Shown one piece after another: positions 10,338-21,035 of a stretch of 64,000 nucleotides of DNA. This DNA is from Harmothoe impar (taxonomy: Eukaryota > Annelida > Polychaeta > Phyllodocida > Polynoidae), in assembly GCA_947462335.1 (NCBI GenBank), contig OX381709.1, positions 84,568,622 to 84,632,621 of the forward strand, read 5' to 3'. The position numbers and the translations under genes were made by a program. Numbering within the stretch: position 1 is the first letter of the stretch; every line of letters begins with the position of its first letter. Under the pieces are notes generated by a model. That model was not told the DNA's origin, did no database searches, and worked only from the letters and a program-made list of their open reading frames with translations.

Positions 10338-10627
10338 AAGAATTTCGAAAAAAGGCATATGTGTTTACACTGTTTAGACTGAGAGGTCTTGCTATTATTC
10401 TGAATATGTGAGTGCGGGGACCGGGCCCCAGACCTGGTGGGTAGCCCCCACCAGACAGCTGCCTGCCCGTTGTGTGTGATAGATGTCCGGGTGTAATAGC
10501 CGCGGTCAGACCAACTACTTGATATTCACAAACCTGCGTCCCTAGACACCCACGTCACGTCACGTGGCACCTCCTGCCACCAGCCCTGACACTCTCCAAG
10601 CAGAGTCTCCATTTGTACAGGCACTAC
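10338..10627. other. No gene seen
   Basis: Unique-looking sequence containing CACGTCACGTCACGTGG near 10550. Confidence 0.4.
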
Positions 10628-10748
10628 CCTGCTAAAAAAGATGTGTTAGTTTACATCAAAATAACATTATGCAACGATGTTTTTGGCCATAATAAGGAAC
10701 TAAAAAGAGATGTTCTGAAATATTGTATAACGTTTTTTGTTCATTGGA
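10628..10748 (-). mobile_element. MITE family A copy, degraded
   Basis: CCTGCTAAAAAAGATG at left, GTATAACGTTTTTTGTTCATTGG at right; many internal substitutions. Confidence 0.65.
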
Positions 10749-11100
10749 CACTTCCTTTCTGCCCGAATGTGTCTGATCATCATAAAACTGCTTCAAATGT
10801 CTAAAGGAATGTATAAGAATATGTCGTTTAAAATAAGAGAAGGGTTAGCCATATTTTTGTGGCAGAAATTAGAGATGATTACAGGAGCTATATCTGTGTA
10901 AGGATATCCAAGTAAACAAAACAAAATAGATAACATTTTATCACGTTCCCAGGGAGGTGTCTTAGATTATTTTCACCGGGATGTGTGGTCATGGGACTTA
11001 AATCTGACCCATATAGGTGTGTTGCCATTGCTAGAAATATTACCCCATTCCTGCCTAAATTCTGCAAAGAGCGTACCCATATTGGTGCAAGACCTGTATG
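10749..11100. other. No gene seen
   Basis: Contains phrases such as CTGACCCATATAGGTGTG shared with repeats near 12310. Confidence 0.4.
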
Positions 11101-12111
11101 CCCACTCAACAAAAAGACGTTATTTTGACCCGCAATAAACGTTTCCTAAAGGGTTGAATAACGTTTGTTTCTAACGTTTGTTTTATGTAAAAACGTTGAC
11201 TCCAAATAACGTATATAAACCCTTATGACAAACGTTTGGATGTGAACCTTATTCTCATGTCAAATAACGTCTTTTAATGGTCAAAAAGTAGTTTATATTG
11301 GTAAAAATAACGTTTATTCACAGCCCTCCTGCACCTAACCTAGCTACAAAATAGGCATATTGGTATCATGTATGATATTTTTTCTAGAATTATTCTGATT
11401 TACAATTCATTTTATTTCTCTTCAATTCTGGTATAGTGTTCCTCCTGAAGGTATAGCAGATTGACCCCTAGCCATCCACCGGAGACTGGTTGATTAAGAG
11501 GGATTGAGAACCATGCAATGCAAATATCATGAGCACAGGGTTGAATCTTGTTGGCTATAAGTAATCCCCATTACCACATTATAGGTGTTTGTATCACAAT
11601 GCCCTTCATTATTCACATTAAAAGCATTCCTCTGGACATTATTTGTAAACTCCTGATTCAATATGGATCATTTCAAATGCAATGATTAAAATATGTTTGT
11701 AAAAGTATTGCTGTGACATCTTTTAACTAACAGAATGAGGTGGAGACCCAGCAAAATCCCATAGGAGAGTTAGTGCTTCCTCCTGGTAGCAGATACTGGA
11801 ATCAACAGAAACGTTCATTAACGTCAAAATAACGTTTCTATACCAACGTTTTTGTCCAAACTATTGAGAAATACTCAGTGACGTTTTATATGCCAACGTT
11901 TTTTTCCAAACCCTATAGAAACATCTAAATAACGTTGTTGAAACAGACCTTCCCCATTGAACTCTCTAGGAACGTTAAATAACATTCTAAATACCAACGT
12001 TTGTATCATGAACTATATAGAAACGTTTAAATGACGTTTTTAGATGAACGTTCTCCTGCAAACCATGTACAAACGTTTGCGAATGTTTATGAACGTATTT
12101 TGTTGAGTGGG
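11101..12111 (-). mobile_element. Family B element, full-length copy 2 (1,011 bp)
   Basis: CCCACTCAACAAAAAGACG to TTTTGTTGAGTGGG, TG on both sides. Opposite orientation to copy 1, judged from CTGCTACCAGGAGG (minus-strand sense) in the core. No coding capacity. Confidence 0.9.
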
Positions 12112-12411
12112 TGCATGGGTCCTGACACAACATCCCAATGGGTCTGTAAAGGCCTAGGTATACACTTTGATATTTCTAATTTTGAAAATCATATCATATA
12201 TTGTAGTTCATAGAGAAAAAGGAAGAGGTAAGCAGTTAAGCTTGTGAGTCAGTCCTAAATGTCACACCCATAAAGGAATAATGGAGGTTACCCCTGAAAA
12301 ACATACCCATAAAGGTGTACACCATTCCACTCCCTCAATGTTGAAAAATGACCCATATCACTCCAAATCATGACCACTCCTCCCGGTATGGTTGGAGCTG
12401 AGACACCTCCC
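12112..12411. other. Dispersed repeat, no gene
   Basis: 12330-12400 is the reverse complement of 7877-7970, including TGACCCATATCACTCC. TACCCATAAAGG recurs twice. Confidence 0.5.
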
Positions 12412-12520
12412 CGGGATCACGTTATATAACATTTCTCAAAAGCTCCTTTCAATAGCATAACGTTATATAAAGTTTTAAAACGTTATTTTGACGTAAAATA
12501 ACGTTATCTAATTAGCTGGG
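12412..12520 (+). mobile_element. MITE family A copy, 5' truncated
   Basis: Starts inside the element (ATCACGTTATATAACATTTCTC) and ends ATCTAATTAGCTGGG. Confidence 0.75.
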
Positions 12521-12917
12521 AAGTATCGGAATCGTTTAAAAAAGCAACAGACACACATTTATATTGACATTATGAACACAAATTTATACATGTACGTTAT
12601 GTAACTAAAAATAAGAATTCAGCCAAGATTAGCTCCTAAATTATCTGTAAGGTATTATGCCGCCCTTAAAGGCTCCAGTCGGCAGCTGAGGGCGTCTGTT
12701 CTAGTCTAGAAGGTATCGGAGATCAATACACAGTAACTCCTATATAGCCACCATACCGCCAGCTGGGGTATGGCACGGGGGAGGGGGGGGGGGGGGGGTG
12801 CTGTGGTGGTGGGGGAGGGGGGGAGGGAGGTGGTATGAGTAGGGGTGTGGGGTGTAGATTTAGTGATTGATTATTCTTATTCTTATTATCCTGTTCTTGC
12901 GGTGGACGAGCTGGGTA
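12521..12917. other. Spacer with poly-G and TTAGTGATTGATTATTC repeat
   Basis: TAGTGATTGATTATTCTTATTC and CACCATACCGCCAGCTGGGGT recur, diverged, at 13068-13130 and 13340-13440, giving three units. A 19-base poly-G lies near 12780-12800. Confidence 0.5.
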
Positions 12918-13062
12918 CCCAGCTAACAAAGAAGTGTTATTTTACATCAAAATAATGTTTTAAAACGTAATACTTAATACAACGTTATGTCATAGTAAGG
13001 AGCCTAAGAGAAACGTTATATAACGTTATAAAATGTTGTCTAACGTTTTTCTGTTTACAGGG
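12918..13062 (-). mobile_element. MITE family A copy
   Basis: CCCAGCTAACAAAGAAG at left; TTTTTCTGTTTACAGGG at right. Confidence 0.88.
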
Positions 13063-13610
13063 TTTAGTGATTGATTGATCAATTTTATTCTGATTATCGT
13101 GTTCTTGGGATGAATGAGTGGGGTGTGAGTTTGGGGTTGTATAGTAGCGTAGATTCTCACGTATTAGTCGCACCCTGAAGAAATTATATAAGCCATTCAG
13201 AGGTTATGATTATGGCGACTTTGGTACTGTAGTATATATGGTAAAACTTGCATATAAACCACATCCCCATTCTGCGTCTATCCTATAAACTGCACTGGTG
13301 ATCTCACTTGCGAACCAGACGCAAGGTTTCAGGGTGACTCCTACCGAACCACCATATCGGCAGCAGGGGTGGTGAGTCGGGGGTAGGGGTAAGGGGGCAT
13401 AGATTTAGTGATTGATCGATTATTCTTATTCTGATTATCCTGACGAGATTAGCATTATAGAGTGCGTTTCGTGCTAGCACCACTCGTCCAAATTAGACCA
13501 TTATTATTTAAATCTGAGGTATTTCTCGTCATCTTTATGTAATATTCAAATGAATGAGATAAGTGGTGGTAATTGGGTTGTATTATTGTAGATGCTGACC
13601 ATTTTTGGGG
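13063..13610. other. No gene seen; repeat units
   Basis: Second and third units of the TTAGTGATTGAT repeat. GGTAAAACTTGCATATAAACC near 13240 resembles the ends of the MITE at 33646-33868. Confidence 0.45.
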
Positions 13611-13619
13611 GTCTGGATG

Positions 13620-13885
13620 GGGGGTCGCAATTTCCCCTGTCGATTTTAAGAAAAGGCCATGTCCCATGTCACTAACTCCTAAATTCCCCATGTCGCATAT
13701 CACTACCCAGCTTAAAATGTTATTTTACGTCAAAATAACGTTTTAAACTTTACATAACATTATGTCATACTAAAGCCTTAGAAAAACGTTGACATATAAC
13801 GTTATATAATGTTATAAAATGGTGTATAACTTTATTTGTTTACTGGGTAAGCTCAAAAACGCCCATGTCGCCATGTCAAATTTAG
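13620..13885. repeat. Family D repeat split by a family A MITE
   Basis: CGATTTTAAGAAAAGGCCATGTC and CATGTCGCATATCACTA, then the MITE (13706-13847), then TAAGCTCAAAAACGCCCATGTCGCC. Rejoining at TA gives a normal family D phrase, which defines the MITE's empty site. Confidence 0.75.
13706..13847 (-). mobile_element. MITE family A copy with TA duplication
   Basis: CCCAGCTTAAAATG to TTTGTTTACTGGG, TA on both sides inside a family D repeat. Confidence 0.92.
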
Positions 13886-14141
13886 TGGTCCACACCCATA
13901 CTATTTCCAGATGTGGTAACTGAAACGTCAAATTTAGGAATCTATGCTCACTAAGAACACATATATTGTATTTTCTATCTGGCAATATGAGTAGCAAACC
14001 ACCATAATTATGCTAAAATGTTTCCGCGTTTAAAAGTATATAGAGGTAAAAGTTAAAGGGGCCTGAGGTCCTCCAGAAGTGGGCTCCGTGGTAGCTTTTG
14101 TTTGAGAAATGGTCCTGAAACAATGGTTTCTTTATAGCACA
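13886..14141. other. No gene seen
   Basis: Unique-looking sequence. Confidence 0.35.
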
Positions 14142-14288
14142 CCCAGCTAACAAAAAAACGTTATTTTACATCAAAATAATGTTATAAAATTTCATATAAC
14201 GTTATGCTGTAGTAAGGAGCCTTATAGAAACGTTATTTAACGTTATATAACGTTATAAAATGTTGTATAACGTTTTTTGTTTACTGGG
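14142..14288 (-). mobile_element. MITE family A copy with CA duplication
   Basis: CCCAGCTAACAAAAAAACG to TTTTTTGTTTACTGGG; CA flanks both ends. Confidence 0.93.
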
Positions 14289-14335
14289 CATAAATAGATC
14301 GATGGATCCTGGGTTCAAGCCATAGCAGATTTTTG
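14289..14335 (+). repeat. tRNA T-arm-like SINE piece
   Basis: GATCCTGGGTTCAAGCC resembles the B box in the SINE head at 5303-5385. Confidence 0.4.
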
Positions 14336-14450
14336 ATTATAGATATGAAATATTGCAATAACATTGCAGGGCAATCATTCTCTAGGGCTGCTAACTCATA
14401 CCAAACCCCTTAACCATTTGACCACCGCATACTCATTTAATGTGGTAGGT

Positions 14451-14825
14451 CCTTAGGCCACTCAAAAAAAAAATTGTTTCTCATCACCAAGCAATGAAAA
14501 ATATGACGAGGGCGTTTTTTATTTTTTTTTTTGTTTTTTTTACTTAGGGCAATTTACATAATGAAATTTGGACATTTCGCGATCAATTTTCACATTTTAG
14601 TAATTTAGAGTTTATTGATCAGCAAAAGTTGTAACAATGCAAGTTACACCTAGCTGATTGCATTGCTGACAGCATAAGCTTTAATTTGATACCAAATTTG
14701 CCAATATTTTGGCAATTTTAGCATATTTCTCATAAAAAAATGTAAAAAAAAAAAAGTTTCCCCAAATCATAATTTTTATGATGCGCGCGGTGATGAGAAA
14801 CAACTTTTTTTTTGTGTGGCCTTAG
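14451..14825. mobile_element. ~375-bp foldback MITE
   Basis: CCTTAGGCCACTC then an A-run and TTGTTTCTCATCACC at left; GGTGATGAGAAACAA, a T-run and GTGTGGCCTTAG at right. The inverted repeat is ~38 bp. AT-rich interior, no coding. Confidence 0.75.
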
Positions 14826-15149
14826 TAGTAATGAGTGCAGCCCTGGCGAGTAACTCGCCATGGCCGCATTAATGCATCATGTCGACCCTTTCGTAATGGT
14901 ATCAAACCCGTAGGGTCAGCATGATGCTTTAATGCAGCACTGCCCAATAAACGAAAAACGTTGTACATCATTTATAGAACGTTTCTTTATGGCTCCTTAT
15001 TGAGGCAAAACGTAATATAACGTTAACAACACTTTCTCAATGTATTTTTCTTAGCTGGGATATATCGTGAGTAAATTGCCAGGCCTGCATCCATGCATCA
15101 TGACGACAAAGAGTATATTATCAAACCTCTACGCAGCCCGTAAAGAGTT
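14826..15149. mobile_element. MITE family C copy interrupted by a family A copy
   Basis: GAGTGCAGCCCTGGCGAGTA at left; CATGCATCATGACGACAAAG and CCGTAAAGAGTTAA at right; family A at 14943-15059 lies inside. Confidence 0.7.
14943..15059 (+). mobile_element. MITE family A copy nested in family C
   Basis: CCCAATAAACGAAAAACG to TTTTCTTAGCTGGG. Confidence 0.82.
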
Positions 15150-15375
15150 AAATAGATTTATGACCAGCACCCACTGCCGGATGCCCAGTCCCCAAGGTCA
15201 TGTTAAAACGCCCACAACTACATCCGGTTAGCAACATGCAATACAAGGTCATTACCATGTAGCAGGTCAAGGTCACAGTCAGAGGTCAAGGTCAGGGGTC
15301 ATGCCCTTGGGGTGGATGTGTCTCAGGGGTTACTGTAAATGTAGATGTTTCGCTGGCATAAATCTTTGCATAAAG
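15150..15375. other. Spacer with AGGTCA half-sites
   Basis: AGGTCAAGGTCA appears twice within ~30 bases (15268-15295), with further AAGGTCA nearby. These resemble nuclear-receptor half-sites, but a simple repeat is as likely. Confidence 0.35.
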
Positions 15376-15476
15376 TTTACATAAAGTTATGCCATACTAA
15401 AGGGCCTTAGAAAAACGTTGACATATAATGTTATATAACGTTATAAAATGGTGAATAACGTTATTTGTTTACTGGG
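15376..15476 (-). mobile_element. MITE family A copy, left end missing
   Basis: From TAAAGTTTACATAAAG to GTTATTTGTTTACTGGG. Confidence 0.8.
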
Positions 15477-15477
15477 T

Positions 15478-15660
15478 TAACATTTTAGGACGGCATCCCA
15501 GCTAACAAAAAAACATTATACAACATTTTATTACGTTATATAACGTTTCTCTAAGGCCCCTTACAATGGCATAACGTTTTATAGAGTTTTAAAAACGTTA
15601 TTTTGACGTAAAATAACGTTTTTTGTTAGCTGGGATAGCACTGTAATGCATCATGCACTG
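15478..15660. mobile_element. MITE family C fragment split by family A
   Basis: TTAACATTTTAGGACGGCAT, the insertion, then AGCACTGTAATGCATCATGC. Rejoining at AT restores a normal family C phrase. Confidence 0.65.
15497..15634 (+). mobile_element. MITE family A copy with symmetrical ends and AT duplication
   Basis: CCCAGCTAACAAAAAAAC and GTTTTTTGTTAGCTGGG are near-perfect inverted repeats, unlike most copies, whose left end reads AGTAAAC. AT flanks both sides. Confidence 0.92.
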
Positions 15661-16095
15661 TTAGAAGTAAGTACTGTAGCTGTACAGTATAAAAGGAGGT
15701 ATGTTTCCAGTATTACATACTGTACAGCTACACTCATCTACTGTAGAACACCAAACACAGAATATCATGGGTTCGTATCCCACCATGGCACAATAGGCAG
15801 TACTGCTATTTATCTATAGGAAAACCAAATTATGCACATGTACATATTCAAATATTCATAAGCTAACATTTTTATGTCAATAAAGGTGGAAATGCATGTC
15901 AACTGGGTTAATGAAAAATGAAAAGAAAAACGTAATTCTCATTGTGCCAAGGTTAGACTCGAACCCATGATCTCCCGTGTGTGGTGTTCTCCAGTAGGTG
16001 AGGGTAGCTGTACAGTATGTGATACTGGAAACCAAAATTACCTCCTTTTATACCGTGCAGCTACAGTATATCTCGCTGTGCAGCTACATTAACTT
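15660..16095. repeat. Foldback element with tRNA-T-arm-like inner ends
   Basis: The outer arms GTAGCTGTACAGTATAAAAGG (left) and CCTTTTATACCGTGCAGCTAC (right) are inverted. Inside each arm is a T-arm-like block: GGGTTCGTATCCCACC then ATGGCACAAT on plus near 15768, and the same motif on minus near 15952-15985. About 150 AT-rich bases lie between. Confidence 0.75.
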
Positions 16096-16269
16096 CTGAC
16101 AGTGTGTGGTTACCATCAGTGTGGGTACCAGCGTAGTCAGTGCGGCTGGTTACCCGCCTTTCAGGAAGGGGGGCATGGGGAAGAAGGACCCAGGGAAGAC
16201 CAATTCAAGGGAGGAGGATGACAAAGTTAGGGCCACAGACTGGTAAAGTGGACAAGGCTACAAGCCCTA
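16096..16269. other. No gene seen
   Basis: Unique-looking sequence with repeated GGTTACC and TGGGTACC. Confidence 0.35.
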
Positions 16270-16419
16270 CCCAGTAAACAAATAACGTTATACACCATTT
16301 TATAACGTTATATAACGTTATATGTCAACGTTTTTCTAAGGCTCTTCATCATGGCATAACGTTATGTAAAGTTTCAAAAGTTATTTTGACGTAAAATAAC
16401 GTTTTTTTTGTTTGCTGGG
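16270..16419 (+). mobile_element. MITE family A copy with 10-bp flanking duplication
   Basis: CCCAGTAAACAAATAACG to TTTGTTTGCTGGG. ACAAGCCCTA precedes and follows the element, longer than the 2-bp duplication of most copies. Confidence 0.93.
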
Positions 16420-16489
16420 ACAAGCCCTAGCTGTTTTAACCCTTGCTATAAGTGACAAGGGAATGCTGGAGGCTAGCATCAAGGGAAAA

Positions 16490-16614
16490 CCATGCAACTA
16501 ACAAAATTACGATACATTACGTCAAACTAACAATTTTTAAGTTATAACATTTTGCCACAATAAGGATCCATAGAGAATGTTATATAACGTTGTATAGTGA
16601 TTTTGTTTACTGGG
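16490..16614 (-). mobile_element. MITE family A copy, degraded
   Basis: GCAACTAACAAAATTACG at left, TTTTGTTTACTGGG at right. Confidence 0.75.
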
Positions 16615-16757
16615 AAGGCCTATTTCTTGAGATTTCTTACATTCGAGAAGTGACACAGCTAACCCCATCTAAGGCTCTAAAAGTTCCCATGTGAGGAATA
16701 AAGATAGACCGATAAGAATGGGTATATAAGAAGGCAGAGAAGACATCCAGAGCATCC

Positions 16758-17397
16758 CAGGAGCATCAGTGACGGTACAGGCATAGGCTGGTTACACCGG
16801 GGACCAGCCATGGGCTTTCCTCATTTGTGCCTCATTTCGCTGCTGGCTTTTCATTAGAGCTGGTCCCCACACCTTATTTACACCTCCTCCCGCCCCTGAT
16901 CCGGGTGGATGTCTGAATTAACACCCTATACCGATGTTGCAGGTTCCTTAGTAGAGGGCACCATTGCTTGATCTGGTAACCAGCGAGATAAGCACTGGTA
17001 CAGCAATCACAATGGGTACAGGCTGTTACATAATGCCCCCTAAGAATTCCGCAGTGAAGGCCAGGGAATTTTCTCATTGGTTGATAATGCAACCGGCTAG
17101 ATGCCTATAGTGGGGCGGTGGTTATTTGCCAACAGCCATCTCTCCTATTACAACCTCTATATATAGAGGCTACACACCGTGTTCTATCAGTCAAAGTGGA
17201 GGGTGTGTAGGTGGGAGTATTGGGGCCGGGTGTATTCATTTCATATCATGGAGAATCACTAACTTGGGAACAATCCAAAATGACCCTCACCATGGGCCTT
17301 TACCTTTGTTTCATTTTTTTTCTATTCAAAACATGTTAGATTGCATTTAAATAGCCAGAGACATTTAAACAAATGATGACGTAACAGGTCATGTGAT
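16758..17397 (+). repeat. Left arm of a widely spaced inverted repeat (pair 33063-33645)
   Basis: Homologous in reverse complement to 33063-33645 across GGCTGGTTACACCGGGGACC, CATTTGTGCCTCATTTCGC, GCGGTGGTTATTTGCCAACA and CAAATGATGACGTAACAGG. An extra ~180 bp here (16927-17108) is bounded by CCTATA on both sides, consistent with an insertion. The arms are 15.7 kb apart and may be two copies of one dispersed repeat or remnants of long terminal repeats. Confidence 0.8.
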
Positions 17398-17529
17398 ACA
17401 GTATTCAATGGGGGTCATAGAATAGGGAAGGCTGTATTGGGGACATGAAATACAGGATTTCTAGAGGACATTGGGTGTGAGTTTGTCCACACTGAGTGTG
17501 TGTGAGGGTATCAGATTGGTGACCATTGG

Positions 17530-17872
17530 TGGCTGTGTCTCACGACCTTGGGCCAATGTTTTTGTCTCTGACCGGGTGCCAGCTCTGATCGGGTGCCAGC
17601 TCTGACCGGGTGCCAGCTCTGACCGGCCTGAATAAAATCGGGCTATTTAGGGCATATGGAGATAGAATTTGGCTGAAAAGGTTAATGGATGTTATAACTC
17701 TCTAAACTAGTCATTGGTTGTCCATTTTTATTATCATCTGCCCTAAATAACCCGTTTTTATTCAGGCCGGTCAGAGCTGGCACCCGGTCAGACCTGGCAC
17801 CCGGTCAGAGCTGGCACCCGGTCAGAGACAAAAACATTGGCCCAAGGTCGTGAGACACAGCCTGGTGCTAAA
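17530..17872. mobile_element. Foldback element with 17-bp repeats in its arms (family F)
   Basis: GGCTGTGTCTCACGACCTTG...at left pairs with CAAGGTCGTGAGACACAGCC at right. Each arm contains three to four copies of CTCTGACCGGGTGCCAG (17 bp). The core holds TATTTAGGGCA and its inverse TGCCCTAAATA. The element at 40985-41625 has the same plan with a different 17-bp unit. Confidence 0.8.
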
Positions 17873-18048
17873 AACCAGCCAGTCACAGCGGAGGGTGTGT
17901 AGGTGGATCAATGTATTCATGGTATCAGGCATGCAGCTGAGCCATTAATTAGTGACAGTGAAGGTCACCAAGATATTTCCAATATAGATTTAAGATTCTA
18001 GTATAGTTATACGTCCCTGTAGGGTAATTCCAAACCTGAATCCCCTTT
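17873..18048. other. Spacer duplicating part of 17190-17235
   Basis: GGAGGGTGTGTAGGTGG and GTATTCAT recur from 17190-17235. No gene. Confidence 0.45.
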
Positions 18049-18350
18049 TAACTCTTGAAGGACGGCCTTAATGCATCATGTCCTTGGTTGTCATGCATGT
18101 AGTTCTGCCCTTCCCAGCTAACAAAAAAAACCGTTATTTTACGTCAAAATAACGTTTTAAACTTTACATAACGTTATGTCATACTAAAGAGTCTTAGAAA
18201 AACGTTGACATATAACGTTTTATAACGTTATAAAATGGTGTATAACGTTATTTGTTTACTGGGTTACTTGTTATGCATGAAGCATGCCGACCCTACAGGG
18301 TTCAGGCACCCCCAAAGAAAGGCCTCTGTTTACCAGCATGCCGTCATTAA
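18049..18350. mobile_element. MITE family C copy interrupted by family A
   Basis: GGACGGCCTTAATGCATCATG at left, then GAAGCATGCCGACC and CAGCATGCCGTCATTAAAG at right, with family A at 18113-18263 between. Confidence 0.7.
18113..18263 (-). mobile_element. MITE family A copy with TT duplication
   Basis: CCCAGCTAACAAAAAAAACC to TTTGTTTACTGGG; TT on both sides. Confidence 0.92.
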
Positions 18351-18359
18351 AGCTTCAAT

Positions 18360-18699
18360 CCCACACTCAACACATAGTAGACTAGAACAAAGCTAGAAAT
18401 ATGACTGAAATGTCATATTTCCCTTTGCTACTCACATAGACTGAATGTCACATGTCACTACACTCCTTACGCTGACTACATGGCACATTTCCCTACTCAC
18501 ACTGAATAAAAGCCTAGTCAGTGTAGACAGTGTCAGTAGTGCGGGGAAATGTGGCATTTGTATACAGACAGTCTGAGTATCGCAAAAATCAAAGCAGACA
18601 AACAAATAGTTAAACTTGACAACCACACAATGCACTGCCATCCGTTATTTACAACTCAATTACCACAGAAGGTCGTGGTGTGTTACTTGTTATTCCCAG
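18360..18699. repeat. Dispersed repeat with GGGAAATGTGACATT blocks
   Basis: GGCACATTTCCCTACTCACACTG and GGGGAAATGTGGCATTTG are inverted within the stretch; similar phrases occur at 21740-21865. No gene. Confidence 0.45.
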
Positions 18700-18703
18700 T
18701 TAA

Positions 18704-18961
18704 CCCATAAGGACAGCATAGTGCATTCATGCATCATGCCTCATAATGCATGAATGCAGCCCTGGTGAGTAACCCACAAGGGCTGCATTCATGCGTCATG
18801 ATGCATGAATGCAGCCCTGGTGAGTAACTCGGCAGGGCTGCATTCATGCAACATGACGACCTAAAGGGGTTGAGACACTCCTGAAGGGTTACTCGCCAGG
18901 GCTGCATAGATGCATCATGACGACAAATGTAATCTTTTAGCGGCATGCCATCCATAAAGGG
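18704..18961. mobile_element. MITE family C, complete copy
   Basis: CCCATAAGGACAGCATAG to CATGCCATCCATAAAGGG with TTAA on both sides (18700-18703, 18962-18965). Strong internal inverted repeats CATGAATGCAGCCCTGG / GGGCTGCATTCATG. Confidence 0.88.
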
Positions 18962-18965
18962 TTAA

Positions 18966-19497
18966 ACAACCAAGCACAGACCTTTATTTATTTGTGAGAC
19001 ATGATATTAATGTTTGAAACCCGGTTGTAGCTAGTATTTGGACATAACAGCACAGCCATATTAAATTCTTATTTTAAGCAGTAAAATCTGAATATATGAA
19101 CAAATGGCAAGTTTTAAGAAGTAAATACAACAATTATCAATAGTTAAGGAAAAACTAGTTTTTAGATAACTTTTTACGTTATGTACTCATTATTTTGTCT
19201 GTTCATCAAGAATAATACGAATTTTGATAATTAGAAAGTTAATTCGGACGGTGTTCTAACTGTAATATTAAGAAAGGCCTCTGTTTGAAGTTGCGATACG
19301 TCTTGGGTGAAGCTAGCCCTTGGCCTTTGAAACCACACTTTGAGTGACTTTGACTCATGTGCGAAGCTCGGCTTCCTCGAGTCGTTATTTCTGTTGCCAC
19401 ACTCGTATTGCTGTACGCGCCTCTCATGGTTTAAGTATCAAAGTCCTGCCGGGTACAGGTCTACATCCGGGCCGGGGCCGGGGACGCTGGGGGGACG
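18966..19497. other. No gene seen
   Basis: AT-rich first half, then mixed sequence; no repeat family recognised. Confidence 0.4.
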
Positions 19498-19501
19498 TTA
19501 A

Positions 19502-19741
19502 CTCTCTAAACACGGCGTGTCTCTAAAAGATGGCATTTGTCGGAATGATGCACCAATGTAGCCACTTGGGGGTAACCTGTCTACATTGGTGCATCATGCC
19601 GACCCTACGGTGGTGGCTCAACCCTGTATGGTCGCCATGATGCTTAAATGCAGTCCCGGCGAGCTACTCACAATGGCTGCATTAATGCATCATGACTACC
19701 AAGGCCATGATGCATGAAGGCATCATGCCGTCCTTAACGGG
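19502..19741. mobile_element. MITE family C, complete copy
   Basis: Left end CTCTCTAAACACGGCGTG drifted, right end CATGCCGTCCTTAACGG intact, TTAA on both sides (19498-19501, 19742-19745). Confidence 0.82.
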
Positions 19742-19852
19742 TTAATGGGGCGGGAAGCGGATAGTGGTAGTAGAAATAACGAGGCTACTCACCGCCACAA
19801 CCGCAGAGCCCTCTAGTGGCGGCAAACTGACGTCATGCACTCAGCACTCATG

Positions 19853-19990
19853 GGCGGCATGATGCATTCATGCAGCACTGGCGAGTAACTCACCATGGCT
19901 GCATTCATGCATCATGCACCCTGTGGACTTGATACACTCCCATACCGTTTGCATGAGACATCTATGCAGTGCTGGTGCTGCGTTCAGGGA
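19853..19990. mobile_element. MITE family C fragment
   Basis: GGCGGCATGATGCATTCATG, CGAGTAACTCACC and GCATTCATGCATCATGC modules without clear ends. Confidence 0.65.
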
Positions 19991-20269
19991 ATTTTGCGAA
20001 CATGAAACGCTTCCCTTAAATGGTTTACATAGACAAGAGGGGTGGCAGCACTCTCCATTCATGGAGAGTGCTATCTAACATTATCTCTGCTCTGTCTACA
20101 TTTCTGTCTCATGTGTTTCTCTCTCTGCGCTCTTCTCCCTATCCATATGTCTGTCTCCGTGTATGGCTCTCTGAATCTTGAATGTTGATATTGATTAGCG
20201 TTACTCAAGTAATAACTGCTTATGATAGTCTGGAGCTCTTTTGAGAATATGTGAAAGTCAAAGCATTTT
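19991..20269. other. No gene seen
   Basis: CT-rich TCTGTCTC phrases near 20090-20165; otherwise unremarkable. Confidence 0.4.
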
Positions 20270-20555
20270 TGAGTAGAATAGTATACTGAGTTGGAATAGG
20301 GTAATTTGGGCGTGCCAAATTCAAATCTGCCAAATGTCAAGACGTCAGTCCTTGATATATGCCCTAAATCCAAGATGGCCGCCACCTGGGCAAAATTCTT
20401 GGTTGAAATGCCAGAATTTAATCTGGCAAAATGCCCTTTTGGCGGCCATCTTGGATTAGGGACGTATGGCAAAGACTGACGTCTTGACATATGGCAGGTT
20501 TGAATTTGGCACGCCCAAATAACCCTATTCCAACTCAGAATGCAATTCTACTACA
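20270..20555. mobile_element. ~285-bp foldback MITE
   Basis: GAGTTGGAATAGGGTAATTT and GGGCGTGCCAAATTCAAA at left are mirrored by TTTGAATTTGGCACGCCC and AACCCTATTCCAACTC at right. The arms meet around CCAAGATGGCCGCC / GGCGGCCATCTTGG. Confidence 0.85.
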
Positions 20556-20685
20556 AAACGCTTAGCACCTTTTTAATGTTCTGTCAAACATGGAGATTGG
20601 TGCAGAGATGCATGCGCCATACTAGAGCACTGCAGCAGTGAGAGCAGGGGCAGCCGGGGTTGAAGGGCACCGCTATTACGGGGTT

Positions 20686-20909
20686 AAACCTATCACTGGT
20701 GGTATACTGTTTTAATGTACCATGCCCCTAGGTCGTTATGATACATGTGGGATTAATGCATCATGCCGACCTAACAAGGTTAACTCACTACAAAAGGTTC
20801 GGCTTGATGCTTAAATGCAGCACTGGTGAGTCAAGCGCAAGGGCTGCATTCATGCATCATGACGACCACGGGCATGATGCATTTAAATACATCGCGGCCC
20901 TTAAAGGAT
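20686..20909. mobile_element. MITE family C copy
   Basis: GTTAAACCTATCACTGG at left; internal GATTAATGCATCATGCCG and GCATTCATGCATCATGACG; right end CGCGGCCCTTAAAGG. Confidence 0.75.
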
Positions 20910-21035
20910 CAGGGCCTTGGGTTGCCCCAAACAGAGCCACTTGCGGCCTAACTAGTTATTAGACTCTCCACTAGGGGGCCCTAATGCTGGCAGTCATCCT
21001 ATGCCCCCCGCCGGGTAATTACGCCATCATAGGAC

